Assembly (NCBI GenBank): GCA_030531645.1
Contig: JAUNNB010000001.1
Location: forward strand, 62,001-126,000
DNA: 64,000 nucleotides
Source: Candidatus Saccharimonadota bacterium
GTDB lineage: Bacteria; Patescibacteriota; Saccharimonadia; Saccharimonadales; Saccharimonadaceae
Direction: 5' to 3'
Position 1 is the stretch's first letter. Every line of letters begins with the position of its first letter. The translations under genes were made by a program, and so were the position numbers. Shown here piece after piece: positions 25,894-34,028 of the stretch. The notes under the pieces are model-generated. The model saw nothing but the letters and a program-made list of their open reading frames with translations. It ran no database searches and was not told the DNA's origin.

Positions 25894-28062
25894 ATGAATC
25901 AAACTGAACAGGAACGCAGAGCGAGGTTGATGAAATCTCAAGCCGAGCGCTTGCCTGAAATCAAGAAACGCTTTGAAGAGCGCGAACGTCTAGCCAAAGT
26001 TGTGAAGCCAGAATCTGTCCCAACCGATGCCGCTGCAATTTTTGAAGAAGCACAGAAGCGCAATTTCAATAGTAATTTTAAGGCCGGTGGCAAAGATGCC
26101 AAATTGGTTAAGAAGGCAAAAGCCCCAGCCAAGAAAGCTGCCGCCAAGCCTGCCGCTGCACCTAAGGCTAAGACATCCAAAGTTGAACTTTCAGTCACCA
26201 CTAAGAAGGGTGATATGGTTCACCACCAGCGCATGCTCTCTCAGGATGTCAATGCTCAGGCTACCCAGCATATCATCGGCGTCCCGGTAAACAAATCTCG
26301 CTATAACGGTTACAATGGTTCTCAGGTAACCAATAATCAGCTCAAGAAATTCCGTACTGATCCAGACTCTGTCCGCATCATCCCAATCGGTGGTACTGGT
26401 GAGTTTGGTATTGGTAAAAACATGACTATCATCGAGTATAAGAGCGAGTCAATCTTGATTGATATGGGCGTTCTGTTTGCAGGTGATGATTATCCTGGTG
26501 TGAATTACATGATCCCAGACACCCAGTATATTGAAGATAATATCGACAAAATCAAGGCGATTTGTTTCACTCACGCTCACCTCGACCACATTGGTGCATG
26601 CCGTCATATTTTGCCAAAATTCTCTACTACAGTTCCAATTTATGCCACCGATTTCACGATTGGCATGATTAAAAAGCAAATGTCTGAGCTAAATGAAGAG
26701 CCAGATATGAATTATCAAGTCGTTGATCCATTGAAGCACGAGAAGATTAAAGTAAGCGAAAATCTTTCGATTGAATTTGTCCATACTCTGCACTCAATCC
26801 CAGGCAACACTGCTATCGTAGTCCGCACCCCTAATGGCGTCATTTACGTTTCAGGTGACTGGCGCTATGAAGAAAATCCAATGGGTCGCCAGGCTGATTA
26901 CGAGCGCATCGATGAAATTGCAAAGACTGAGGGAATTACACTCATGTTGAATGAATGTACTAATATCGACTCCCCAGGTCATCACCCACATTCTGAATAT
27001 GATGTTGGTGATAATATCGGCAAAGTAATGGACCACTATGCTAATGGCCGCGTGATTGTCTCATGTTTTTCATCTCAGATTTCTCGTATTGGCAAGGTGC
27101 TCGAAGAGGCCGCTAAACGTGGTCGCAAAGTTGCATTTGCAGGCTTCTCTATGATTAACAACGTCGACGTTGCGCTTCGTACCAAGGCTGTTAAGGTTCC
27201 TAAAGATACCGTCATGAAGATGAAAGATATTATCAAACTTCCTGACGATCGCGTCACTATTATTTGTACCGGTTCACAGGGTGAGCTTAACGCAGTCTTG
27301 AATCGTATGGTGACTGGTGCTCATAAATACATTAAAATCAAATCTACCGATACCATTGTCTTCAGCTCTAATCCTATTCCAGGTAATGAGCCACACGTCG
27401 TTAATACTGTAGACGGTTTGCTTCGCGAAGGCGCACAAGTTATCCAGAACGGCAAGACTCATCTCACCAATATCGGCCCTCTACATCTTTCTGGCCACGC
27501 CTATTATGAAGATCATGTTGAGTTTGTCACTCGCATTAAGCCATTGAACTATATGCCATATCACGGCGAGTTCTATATGATGCAACACAGCGCCGAAATG
27601 GCTGAAAACGTCATTGGCATTCCAAAAGATAGAATTATCATCGCTGATGATGGCGACGTCATTGAACTTACAAAGGACAAAAAGATTCGTAAGAGCGGTC
27701 GTGTCCATGTTGGCAACAAGCTTTATGATGATGCTGATATGCCGGTTCATGAAGCAGTCGTAAAAGATCGTATCCATATTTCTCGCGAAGGTATCTTCGT
27801 CATCGTTTTGACGCTCAGTAAAAAAACCGGTCGTCTAATTAAGACTCCGGACATCGTCTCACGTGCATTTATTTATCTCGATAATTCTGAAGAGTTGATT
27901 GGTAAAATCCGCCATTATCTCCGTGTCAAAACTGAGAAGGCTGGCCAGACAGATCCTGATGCTAAGCAGCTCAAAGAAGAGGTTAAGGAAGATGTGACCC
28001 GCATTCTTTACGATGCTACGGGCCACACCCCAATCGTTATTCCTGTGATTAATAAGGTCTAA
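25894..28062 (+). CDS. rnj: Ribonuclease J
   Basis: 722 residues, longer than the usual ~555. The first ~155 residues are a Lys/Ala/Pro-rich, probably disordered extension (KKAKAPAKKAAAKPAAAPKA). The metallo-beta-lactamase/beta-CASP core follows, with THAHLDHIG as the zinc-binding signature, then GDWRYEENP and GSQGE. RNase J carries out endonucleolytic and 5'-3' exonucleolytic mRNA and rRNA processing. The basic extension may add RNA binding. It ends convergently with the recombinase, with a 4-nt overlap. Confidence 0.93.
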   Translation: MNQTEQERRARLMKSQAERLPEIKKRFEERERLAKVVKPESVPTDAAAIFEEAQKRNFNSNFKAGGKDAKLVKKAKAPAKKAAAKPAAAPKAKTSKVELSVTTKKGDMVHHQRMLSQDVNAQATQHIIGVPVNKSRYNGYNGSQVTNNQLKKFRTDPDSVRIIPIGGTGEFGIGKNMTIIEYKSESILIDMGVLFAGDDYPGVNYMIPDTQYIEDNIDKIKAICFTHAHLDHIGACRHILPKFSTTVPIYATDFTIGMIKKQMSELNEEPDMNYQVVDPLKHEKIKVSENLSIEFVHTLHSIPGNTAIVVRTPNGVIYVSGDWRYEENPMGRQADYERIDEIAKTEGITLMLNECTNIDSPGHHPHSEYDVGDNIGKVMDHYANGRVIVSCFSSQISRIGKVLEEAAKRGRKVAFAGFSMINNVDVALRTKAVKVPKDTVMKMKDIIKLPDDRVTIICTGSQGELNAVLNRMVTGAHKYIKIKSTDTIVFSSNPIPGNEPHVVNTVDGLLREGAQVIQNGKTHLTNIGPLHLSGHAYYEDHVEFVTRIKPLNYMPYHGEFYMMQHSAEMAENVIGIPKDRIIIADDGDVIELTKDKKIRKSGRVHVGNKLYDDADMPVHEAVVKDRIHISREGIFVIVLTLSKKTGRLIKTPDIVSRAFIYLDNSEELIGKIRHYLRVKTEKAGQTDPDAKQLKEEVKEDVTRILYDATGHTPIVIPVINKV

Positions 28063-28940
28063 CGATACTTATCAAACAACGTTTGTAATTGTCCATCGAG
28101 CCCATGGATATAGCGTTGTGTTGTTTCTACATTTGAATGCCCCAATAGTTCCTTCAGCTCCATAATTGAAGCACCACGTTTTTGGGCATCCGTTGCAAAC
28201 GAATGTCTCAATGCGTGTGGATAGAAATCTTTATAACCGGCCAATTCAAAAGTATGGCGCATTTTTGCGCGTAATGTATCGATGCTGTATTGTTTTCTCA
28301 AACGGTCGTTCCACCAGATTTTATCCTGAATATTATGATCATTAATCCATTTGAGTAAATGCAAATAGGCTTCCTCTGATATATACGCTTCGCGTGGCTT
28401 GAAGCCTTTACCCACGAACTTAATCATCCTTCCGTTCATTTCTGAAAGTGACAAATTTGCTAGCTCATGAATACGCAGTCCCGCATCAAACGAAATGCGA
28501 ATTAATAGCCAACTCATTTCATCGGCATATTCAAGCACTTCTTCAATTTGCGCGCGGGTATAAAAACTGCGCCTCGCCGGCCCCTCTTTCATCTTCTGAA
28601 TTAGAGGGACTTTCAAAGGCACTTCTAGATTCCCCATATCACGATAGTATCGCACCATCGCAAGTACGTTTGCCATACGTGTATTAATTGTGCGAGGCGA
28701 AACTCCTGAGAGGCGTTCGGTCTCTACCCAGGCATTAATCACTTCGTTATCAAGATCATTTAACGATTTGATGCCAGTAATACGAATAACACGTGCGTAA
28801 GTTTGTTTCTTGGACATCAAAGTTGAATAACTCATATTACGCACATGTTCGCAATATTCTAAATACTCATTGATTTCCTTAAAAACTGGACGTCTCGAGC
28901 GTGTTCTCAGACGTACAGGTGGTAACTTTACGTCATCCAT
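28059..28940 (-). CDS. Tyrosine recombinase (XerC/XerD-like)
   Basis: 293 residues. An N-terminal SAM-like DNA-binding domain (about 20-110) is followed by the catalytic domain with the R...HxxR...H...Y set: DAGLRIHELANL (Arg), HALRHSFATDAQKRG (His, Arg), LGHSNVETTQRYIHG (His and nucleophilic Tyr). Size and motifs fit the housekeeping Xer recombinase that resolves chromosome dimers. It lies 1 nt after the helicase gene and is probably cotranscribed with it. A tRNA-Phe about 1.5 kb upstream made an integrative element worth considering, but no cargo is seen. Confidence 0.88.
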   Translation of the reverse strand: MDDVKLPPVRLRTRSRRPVFKEINEYLEYCEHVRNMSYSTLMSKKQTYARVIRITGIKSLNDLDNEVINAWVETERLSGVSPRTINTRMANVLAMVRYYRDMGNLEVPLKVPLIQKMKEGPARRSFYTRAQIEEVLEYADEMSWLLIRISFDAGLRIHELANLSLSEMNGRMIKFVGKGFKPREAYISEEAYLHLLKWINDHNIQDKIWWNDRLRKQYSIDTLRAKMRHTFELAGYKDFYPHALRHSFATDAQKRGASIMELKELLGHSNVETTQRYIHGLDGQLQTLFDKYR

Positions 28941-28941
28941 T

Positions 28942-30387
28942 TTAATTCTCCATTAAACCAATATCTATAATTTTCATTTTTTTGTAGAGTAGATTTTCTA
29001 GTTCAAGAATGAAAACCGATTTATGGCCATGCATTGTAAGGAGATACAAATGTTTTTTGGCTCGAGTCATTGTTACATAAAATAGCCTACGCTCTTCCGC
29101 AAACGGGAATTTTTCGGCGTTAGGATGAATCAACTTCATAATTTCCGAGCTCTCTACCTTACTCGGAAATCCCATTTTTGCATCCTTCAGATTCATTGCA
29201 AACACATAATCTGCTTGAAGTCCCTTCGATTTATGTGCGGTCATAAAATTAATTGTAAGATCAGGACGTTCATCAAATATCACTTGGTCTTTTTCAACTT
29301 TGAAATATAGCTTCAAAATCGAACGGTCTCTTGTATAACGTCCTAAATAAAAGACAGTTGCGTTGTTTGGTAATTGGCGTAAGATTCGTATGGATTCTTC
29401 AATGGTTTGAAGTACGGAATCTGCGCAGATTTCAGTGACATTATAATCGTCATCTGGCATAGCTTTTATTTTCTTGGGAATTTGTCTGTAGTTCTCCATT
29501 ATAAAACGTCCAGACGCATCCGCAATAGAAGCAGGGAATCGGTAAGTCGTTTCAATTCTAGATAGTTTCGTGTTGCCCCAAAACTTCTCAAATTCCAAAA
29601 TCAAATTTACCTCACTGCCTGCAAATCTATAAATCGCTTGCCAATCGTCGCCTACGCAAAACAAATCGTAGTCTTTTAAATCGCGCAACGCTTTTAACAT
29701 TTCAAATCGTGGCTTTGAGATATCCTGATATTCATCTACAATCACAAATCGAAATGGATTCTTGTATTTTCCGTCACGAATAAATTTCGTTGCTGTATTA
29801 ATCATATCGGAAAAATCTATTTCGTTTCGTGCGCTCAGCTCTTTTTTATAAGCCTCATTAATGTCGCGCGCACGGCGCACCAATTCTAAATCTTCTTCTT
29901 TAATTTTTCTTCGTTTATACGCCTCCTCTAAAAGTTCATCTAAATCAATATCTTCCATCCTAGCAACCGAGATGATGTTCGTGAGGCTTTCTGCATAAGA
30001 TTGCTCGTCTTCGGCGAGATTACGCATAACAAATTCTTCAAGCGACAATCTAGCAATTTTTATCGGCGTCTTGGAGCATTGTTTTAAAATTTCTAGCCCC
30101 AATTTATGAAATGTTGATGCAACTACCTCCCCCTCCGCCAGATCCTTAGTTTCGCTCAAGATTCGTTCTTTCATCTCGGCAGCGCTCGCATTGGTAAAAG
30201 AAAGCACCAGAATTTCTTCTGGCTGATATAACCCCTGCGAGATTGCCCACTTAATTTTTCCGACAATCGTCGTAGTTTTTCCAGTCCCAGCCCCCGCTAC
30301 GACTAGATGATTATGGTGTTGCTCGGTTACACAGCCCATTTGCTGTTCATCGAGTTTCCTCCCCTCGACTAAAAAATCTTTTTCCAT
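28942..30387 (-). CDS. SF1 DNA helicase, helicase IV (HelD)/UvrD-like
   Basis: About 481 residues, shorter than UvrD/Rep (~700). Motif I AGAGTGKTTTIVGKI, motif II FVIVDEYQDIS, motif III CVGDDWQAIYRFAGSEV (very close to E. coli helicase IV), motif V FMTAHKSKGLQADYVF and motif VI RRLFYVTMTRAKKHLYLL are all present. It is a 3'-5' repair-type helicase lacking the large 1B/2B insertions. The start at 30387 (MEKDFLVEGRKLDEQQ) is preferred, since an upstream in-frame ATG would run through tRNA-Phe. It may be transcribed from the tRNA-Phe promoter. Confidence 0.88.
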   Translation of the reverse strand: MEKDFLVEGRKLDEQQMGCVTEQHHNHLVVAGAGTGKTTTIVGKIKWAISQGLYQPEEILVLSFTNASAAEMKERILSETKDLAEGEVVASTFHKLGLEILKQCSKTPIKIARLSLEEFVMRNLAEDEQSYAESLTNIISVARMEDIDLDELLEEAYKRRKIKEEDLELVRRARDINEAYKKELSARNEIDFSDMINTATKFIRDGKYKNPFRFVIVDEYQDISKPRFEMLKALRDLKDYDLFCVGDDWQAIYRFAGSEVNLILEFEKFWGNTKLSRIETTYRFPASIADASGRFIMENYRQIPKKIKAMPDDDYNVTEICADSVLQTIEESIRILRQLPNNATVFYLGRYTRDRSILKLYFKVEKDQVIFDERPDLTINFMTAHKSKGLQADYVFAMNLKDAKMGFPSKVESSEIMKLIHPNAEKFPFAEERRLFYVTMTRAKKHLYLLTMHGHKSVFILELENLLYKKMKIIDIGLMEN

Positions 30388-30412
30388 TAAAAAAGCCCCG
30401 TAGGGTAAAAAA

Positions 30413-30488
30413 TGGTGGTTCCGGCTGGACTTGAACCAGCGACACAAGGCTCTTCAGGCCTCTGCTCTACCAACTGAGCTACAGAACC
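30413..30488 (-). tRNA. tRNA-Phe (anticodon GAA)
   Basis: Minus-strand cloverleaf: acceptor GGTTCTG/CGGAACC, anticodon loop CTGAAGA, T-arm CTGG-TTCAAGT-CCAG, discriminator A and encoded CCA (30413-30415). A weak GC hairpin plus T6 (about 30411-30388) follows before the helicase start. Confidence 0.95.
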
Positions 30489-30531
30489 ATCCCTTTAATT
30501 ATAGCATACATTATGGTAAAATAAAAGTGTT

Positions 30532-31845
30532 ATGAAAAAAATTAATACATCCCCAATTTCTGGTATGCAAGAGCTTTTGCCACGCGACCAGGCCATTTTT
30601 GATAATATTAAAAATCAAATTACGGATGTATATCACCATCATGGCTTCCAGCACATCGAAACGCCAGTTATTGACCGCACAGAAATCTTACTTGCAAAAG
30701 CCGGTGGCGACACTGAAAAACAGATCTATAAAGTCTTCAAAACTGCCGAAACTGCCGATGATGCAGACCAGGCTCTTCGCTTCGACCACACTGTACCACT
30801 AGCTCGCTATGTTGTCGAGCATGAGAATGAACTTACCTTCCCATTTAAGGTTACCCAATTCGGCCGCAACTTCCGTGGGGAGCGCGCCCAGAAGGGGCGT
30901 TTCCGTGAATTCTACCAGCTCGATATTGATGTAATTGGCCGTGGCAATTTGCCACTCGCTTATGATGCCGAAGTTGCAGCTACTGCTGTCGAGGCTCTAA
31001 AAACCTTTATCACGCGCGATTTTGTACTTCGTATTTCCAACCGCAAAATTCTCGCTGGTCTCGTCGAATATCTAGGCTTGGAATCTCAACTTACCGCCAT
31101 TTCAGGTATCATCGACCACGCAGAAAAAGTCCCGGCCAAGAAGACTCACGAATGCTTCGAAGAAGAGGGAATTGATGCTGAAAAAATCAAAATCCTCGAA
31201 GATTTTATGAAGATTGCCGGCCCACGCGCCGAAGTTATTGAAAAACTAAATGCGCTCAAAATCGACAACGAAACGTTCGCTCTTGGTGTTAACGAGCTCG
31301 ACACCGTGCTCGGCTTGCTTGAAACTCAAGATTTTGGCCCACGCGCCAAAGTTATCGGCGATATGTTGATTATCCGCGGTCTCGATTATTACACTGGTAC
31401 CGTCTTTGAAACATTTATGCCAGAATACCGTGAAATTGGTTCGATTTGCTCTGGCGGTCGTTACGAAAATCTTGCTGGTCATTACACCGACCAAAAACTC
31501 CCAGGCGTAGGCATTTCAATCGGTCTCACCCGCTTGTTCTTCATCCTGAATGAATATAAATTACTCGAAAATACAGAGAATGCTAATCCAATCGATGTGG
31601 CAATTATTCCAATTTCGGAAAACGAGTTTAAATTCGCTTTGGAGCTCTCAAATACCATCCGCGAAAAAGGCCTATCCACCGATGTAGTCCTAACGGACAA
31701 AAAACTTAGCGATAAAATGTCTTACGCATCCAAGACTGCCAATTACGGAGTTGTCATTGGCGAGTCAGAGGCCAGTGGTGGTGAAATTTCGATTAAGAAT
31801 TTTGCAACTGGTGAAAAATCTTCGCTAGACCAATTTTTGAAATGA
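30532..31845 (+). CDS. hisS: Histidyl-tRNA synthetase
   Basis: 437 residues, class II. Starts with the HisRS pattern SPISGMQELLPRDQ. Motif 2 is FGRNFRGERAQKGRFREFYQLDIDVIG and the histidine-A motif is RGLDYYTGTVFE, followed by GGRYENLAGHY. An anticodon-binding domain forms the C-terminus. It charges tRNA-His. A TAAAAT box lies 9 nt before the ATG. The stop overlaps the next gene (aaATGA). Confidence 0.95.
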   Translation: MKKINTSPISGMQELLPRDQAIFDNIKNQITDVYHHHGFQHIETPVIDRTEILLAKAGGDTEKQIYKVFKTAETADDADQALRFDHTVPLARYVVEHENELTFPFKVTQFGRNFRGERAQKGRFREFYQLDIDVIGRGNLPLAYDAEVAATAVEALKTFITRDFVLRISNRKILAGLVEYLGLESQLTAISGIIDHAEKVPAKKTHECFEEEGIDAEKIKILEDFMKIAGPRAEVIEKLNALKIDNETFALGVNELDTVLGLLETQDFGPRAKVIGDMLIIRGLDYYTGTVFETFMPEYREIGSICSGGRYENLAGHYTDQKLPGVGISIGLTRLFFILNEYKLLENTENANPIDVAIIPISENEFKFALELSNTIREKGLSTDVVLTDKKLSDKMSYASKTANYGVVIGESEASGGEISIKNFATGEKSSLDQFLK

Positions 31846-32432
31846 GAAATCACGAATTATCCCAAAATTTTCTAAAAAGTCCCCGCATAGCCCTGTTTTT
31901 GATCGGTCATAGCAATATCAAAAAACGCGACCTCGTTCTAGATATCGGTGCTGGCTCCGGTGTTATCACGATGGCTTTGGCTAAACGAGCCAAAGAGGTT
32001 TGGGCTATCGAGCCAGATCCAAAAACTGCCGAGAAACTTCGCGAAAATGTAGCAAAATACCACCTAGATAATGTCAAAATCATCGAGAAAGATTTCCGTG
32101 AAATAGATCTTCCAGACGAGCCATACAAAGTTTTTGCCAATCCTCCGTTTCACATCGCCTCCGAGATTCTTTATAAATTATTAAATGTAGAAAACAAAGA
32201 CGGCCAAATCGTTGCAAAGCCAGGGCACCACAATGCTCCGGAATCGATTTATCTTTTGCTTCAAAAACAACTCGCCCTGAAGCTCATCATAACAGACCGC
32301 CATTACACTTCGCAGCTCGGGCATATCATTACTTCAAAATACTCTTGCAAGATCAAATATCCACTTAAACCAACAGATTTCACACCGCCTCCAGCTGTCC
32401 CCGTCGTGCTTTACGAAGCCAAGACATTGTGA
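31842..32432 (+). CDS. Erm/KsgA-family rRNA adenine methyltransferase, short form
   Basis: 196 residues. ELSQNFLKSPRIALFLI is the typical Erm/RsmA opening, followed by the SAM motif LVLDIGAGSGVITMALAKRA and NPPFHIASEILYKLL in place of the usual NxPYNIS. It ends after the TPPPAVPVVLYE segment and lacks the C-terminal helical domain of KsgA (~270 aa) and Erm (~245 aa). It could be the housekeeping 16S dimethyltransferase in reduced form or an Erm-type 23S enzyme; the sequence does not decide. It overlaps hisS by 4 nt. Its TGA stop forms the extended -10 of the next gene. Confidence 0.78.
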   Translation: MRNHELSQNFLKSPRIALFLIGHSNIKKRDLVLDIGAGSGVITMALAKRAKEVWAIEPDPKTAEKLRENVAKYHLDNVKIIEKDFREIDLPDEPYKVFANPPFHIASEILYKLLNVENKDGQIVAKPGHHNAPESIYLLLQKQLALKLIITDRHYTSQLGHIITSKYSCKIKYPLKPTDFTPPPAVPVVLYEAKTL

Positions 32433-32535
32433 TATAATATGCCCGAGTAGGACGCGTTTAGGAGGGCGCGTAAGACAACTGTAGACGGGCCTCTTGTAGA
32501 GCCCATCCTAAGCTATTTAGAAAGGTGGTGAAACG
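32433..32535 (+). promoter_or_regulatory. Extended -10 plus structured three-way-junction leader
   Basis: TATAAT (32433-32438) follows the TGA stop of the previous gene. The leader folds as an outer stem tagga/tccta (32448-32452 with 32506-32510) enclosing acgcg/cgcgt (32452-32456 with 32467-32471; base 32452 is shared) and gggcctct/agagccc (32487-32494 with 32498-32504). AAGGTGGTGA follows 7-8 nt before the ATG. No known riboswitch is recognised. Confidence 0.5.
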
Positions 32536-32856
32536 ATGAAATCTTTGAAGGCTATCCCAATTATCGTAGCGCTCGCTTCACTTGGTGGCGCGTTGTACTG
32601 CCTCTACAAAATCTATTCGGAGCACAAGCTCCCGGAGTTCAGTCCAAATCGCGACACGGATGGAGAAGACGACTTCTTTGATGAGGAAATCTATGAGGAC
32701 GAAGGTCCTGGAAATGAAATACCCGGTCGCACAGGGTCGCGTCTCCAATATGATTTTATGAACACGCACGGCTACGCCGATGCAGATGACAAATTCAATG
32801 ATCAAATCAAAACCGCAGAAGACCACATGTTCGTGGATTCAAAAGATCAAGCATAA
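32536..32856 (+). CDS. Small single-pass membrane protein, acidic, unknown
   Basis: 106 residues. An N-terminal hydrophobic helix (about 5-26, AIPIIVALASLGGALYCLYKI) is followed by a strongly acidic hydrophilic region (DTDGEDDFFDEEIYEDEG) and a polar C-terminus. No known motif. Codon choice is more GC-rich than its neighbours. It is preceded by a structured leader and ended by a strong terminator, so it is its own transcription unit. Function unknown. Confidence 0.65.
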   Translation: MKSLKAIPIIVALASLGGALYCLYKIYSEHKLPEFSPNRDTDGEDDFFDEEIYEDEGPGNEIPGRTGSRLQYDFMNTHGYADADDKFNDQIKTAEDHMFVDSKDQA

Positions 32857-32868
32857 TTATTATGCTGT

Positions 32869-32899
32869 GCCCGCCAGAATATCGGCGGGCTTTATTTTT
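32869..32899 (+). terminator. Rho-independent terminator
   Basis: gcccgcc/ggcgggc stem (32869-32875 with 32884-32890) and TTTATTTTT. Confidence 0.88.
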
Positions 32900-32914
32900 G
32901 AAAGCATAAGTGAA

Positions 32915-32943
32915 TTGACTTTTTAAATTTTTTGTGCTATAAT
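32915..32943 (+). promoter_or_regulatory. Accessory-type consensus promoter (32999 gene)
   Basis: TTGACT (32915-32920), 17-bp spacer ending in TGTGC, TATAAT (32938-32943). The 55-nt leader ends in AAGGAGGAG. Confidence 0.8.
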
Positions 32944-32998
32944 AGAACAATGACATAGTCGCGGGGGCGCACATTTCACAGATAAGGAGGAGTAAATC

Positions 32999-33304
32999 AT
33001 GACACTTGAAACTTATATTTTGGAGATTGGAGACCCAATAACGAGTCTCAAGAAACAGTTAGACCAGGGGTTTCGCCCTGGCACCAAAATGACTATCAAA
33101 GTGACTAATGGTAAAACACTCGAAATGAGGGTTAACCTCGAATCAATTGAGAAAGACGAAAAAGGAAACCAGTACGACTTTACTGGTATCGTGTCCGAAA
33201 ACTATACAATTGATATCATCAAAGTTCAGTGTGAGGCCCCAATTCGTGGCCATATATATACTAAACAGCTTGGTGATCATAAAGGAACAATTTCGATTTC
33301 ATAA
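32999..33304 (+). CDS. Small soluble protein, unknown function
   Basis: 101 residues, no signal peptide or TM segment. Predicted alternation of short beta strands (MTIKVTNGKTLEMRVNLESI, YDFTGIVSENYTIDIIKVQC). I do not recognise a family. A very strong promoter and ribosome-binding site suggest high expression. It is followed by hairpin aagtgc/gcactt and a T-tailed terminator that lies inside the convergent membrane-protein gene. Confidence 0.6.
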   Translation: MTLETYILEIGDPITSLKKQLDQGFRPGTKMTIKVTNGKTLEMRVNLESIEKDEKGNQYDFTGIVSENYTIDIIKVQCEAPIRGHIYTKQLGDHKGTISIS

Positions 33305-33320
33305 AAGTGCTCCCCCGCAC

Positions 33321-33989
33321 TTACTTAGCACGATCCGCGTGCGAGCCCCTGTTTTTAGGGGCTTTTTTCTGCTCCTTTTTCTCGCGATATTTCTCGTCCA
33401 TCAAAATCGCATAAGTCTCAAATCCCATCTTTTTCATCGCAAACAAAGCGATAATAATCGACGCTATAGTTAGCGCATAAGAAATTGTGCTGGCTAGAGC
33501 CATACTAGATGACCCCGCAATAGATACAATTATAGGCATCAGCAATGTGGTTCCACAGGTAGGGCAACCGGAGCCTAGAATGGCGAGCCCGGCAATAATC
33601 CCAGCGTTCTGCGCGCTAGCAGATACAGATTTCGATTTCTCCTGAGATTTCTTACGAGCCTTGAAAACGAATACTACAAGCCCAATTAATATGCCTTGCA
33701 AAAGTGAAATAAAGAACGAAAATGCCCAATCAAGCACAGAAACTTGCCCAACGCCAAAAATCTTCAAAATACCTTTGCCGATAATCTGCATTTTCCCGCC
33801 AAAGTCCATAGTTGGGAACAAGTCCATTGCGGCCGTTCCGCCAGAGAGCAAGTTTAAAAGTGTCCCAAAAAACAGGAATACAATTATCGCCGGAATCCAG
33901 AATTCTTTCCTGAGGGCCACGCCTTTTATGCCGTTAAAAGACAGTTTCCATTCGTCTAGAAACCGCGCAAAACTCCACTTTCTCTTCAT
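33321..33989 (-). CDS. Polytopic membrane protein with a GCPTCG redox-like motif
   Basis: About 222 residues starting at 33989 (MKRKWSFARFLDEW). TATAAT at 34001-33996 lies 6 nt before the start, so it is probably leaderless; in-frame ATGs further upstream would overlap the divergent gene. It has four or five TM helices. LGSGCPTCGTTLLMP sits at the edge of a helix and holds the only cysteine pair, in a CxxC arrangement. The C-terminus is a Lys/Arg-rich cytosolic tail. The DsbA-like gene is divergent with 39 bp between start codons, which suggests a thiol-redox partnership like DsbB or DsbD. This role is inferred, not shown by homology. Confidence 0.6.
   Translation of the reverse strand: MKRKWSFARFLDEWKLSFNGIKGVALRKEFWIPAIIVFLFFGTLLNLLSGGTAAMDLFPTMDFGGKMQIIGKGILKIFGVGQVSVLDWAFSFFISLLQGILIGLVVFVFKARKKSQEKSKSVSASAQNAGIIAGLAILGSGCPTCGTTLLMPIIVSIAGSSSMALASTISYALTIASIIIALFAMKKMGFETYAILMDEKYREKKEQKKAPKNRGSHADRAK
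33344..33371 (+). terminator. Terminator for the 32999 gene
   Basis: agcccc/ggggct stem around a T-rich loop followed by T6, lying within the convergent CDS on the other strand. Confidence 0.8.
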
Positions 33990-34028
33990 GCTTCTATTAT
34001 ATGATATAATTGAAAAAAGGAGTGAAAA

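Noticed and set aside
28059-30488. Possible integrative element: tyrosine recombinase near a tRNA-Phe 3' end
   Set aside because: Only a helicase-IV-like gene and the recombinase lie between tRNA-Phe and RNase J; no cargo, no duplicated tRNA 3' end was seen, and the recombinase size and motifs fit a housekeeping Xer protein.
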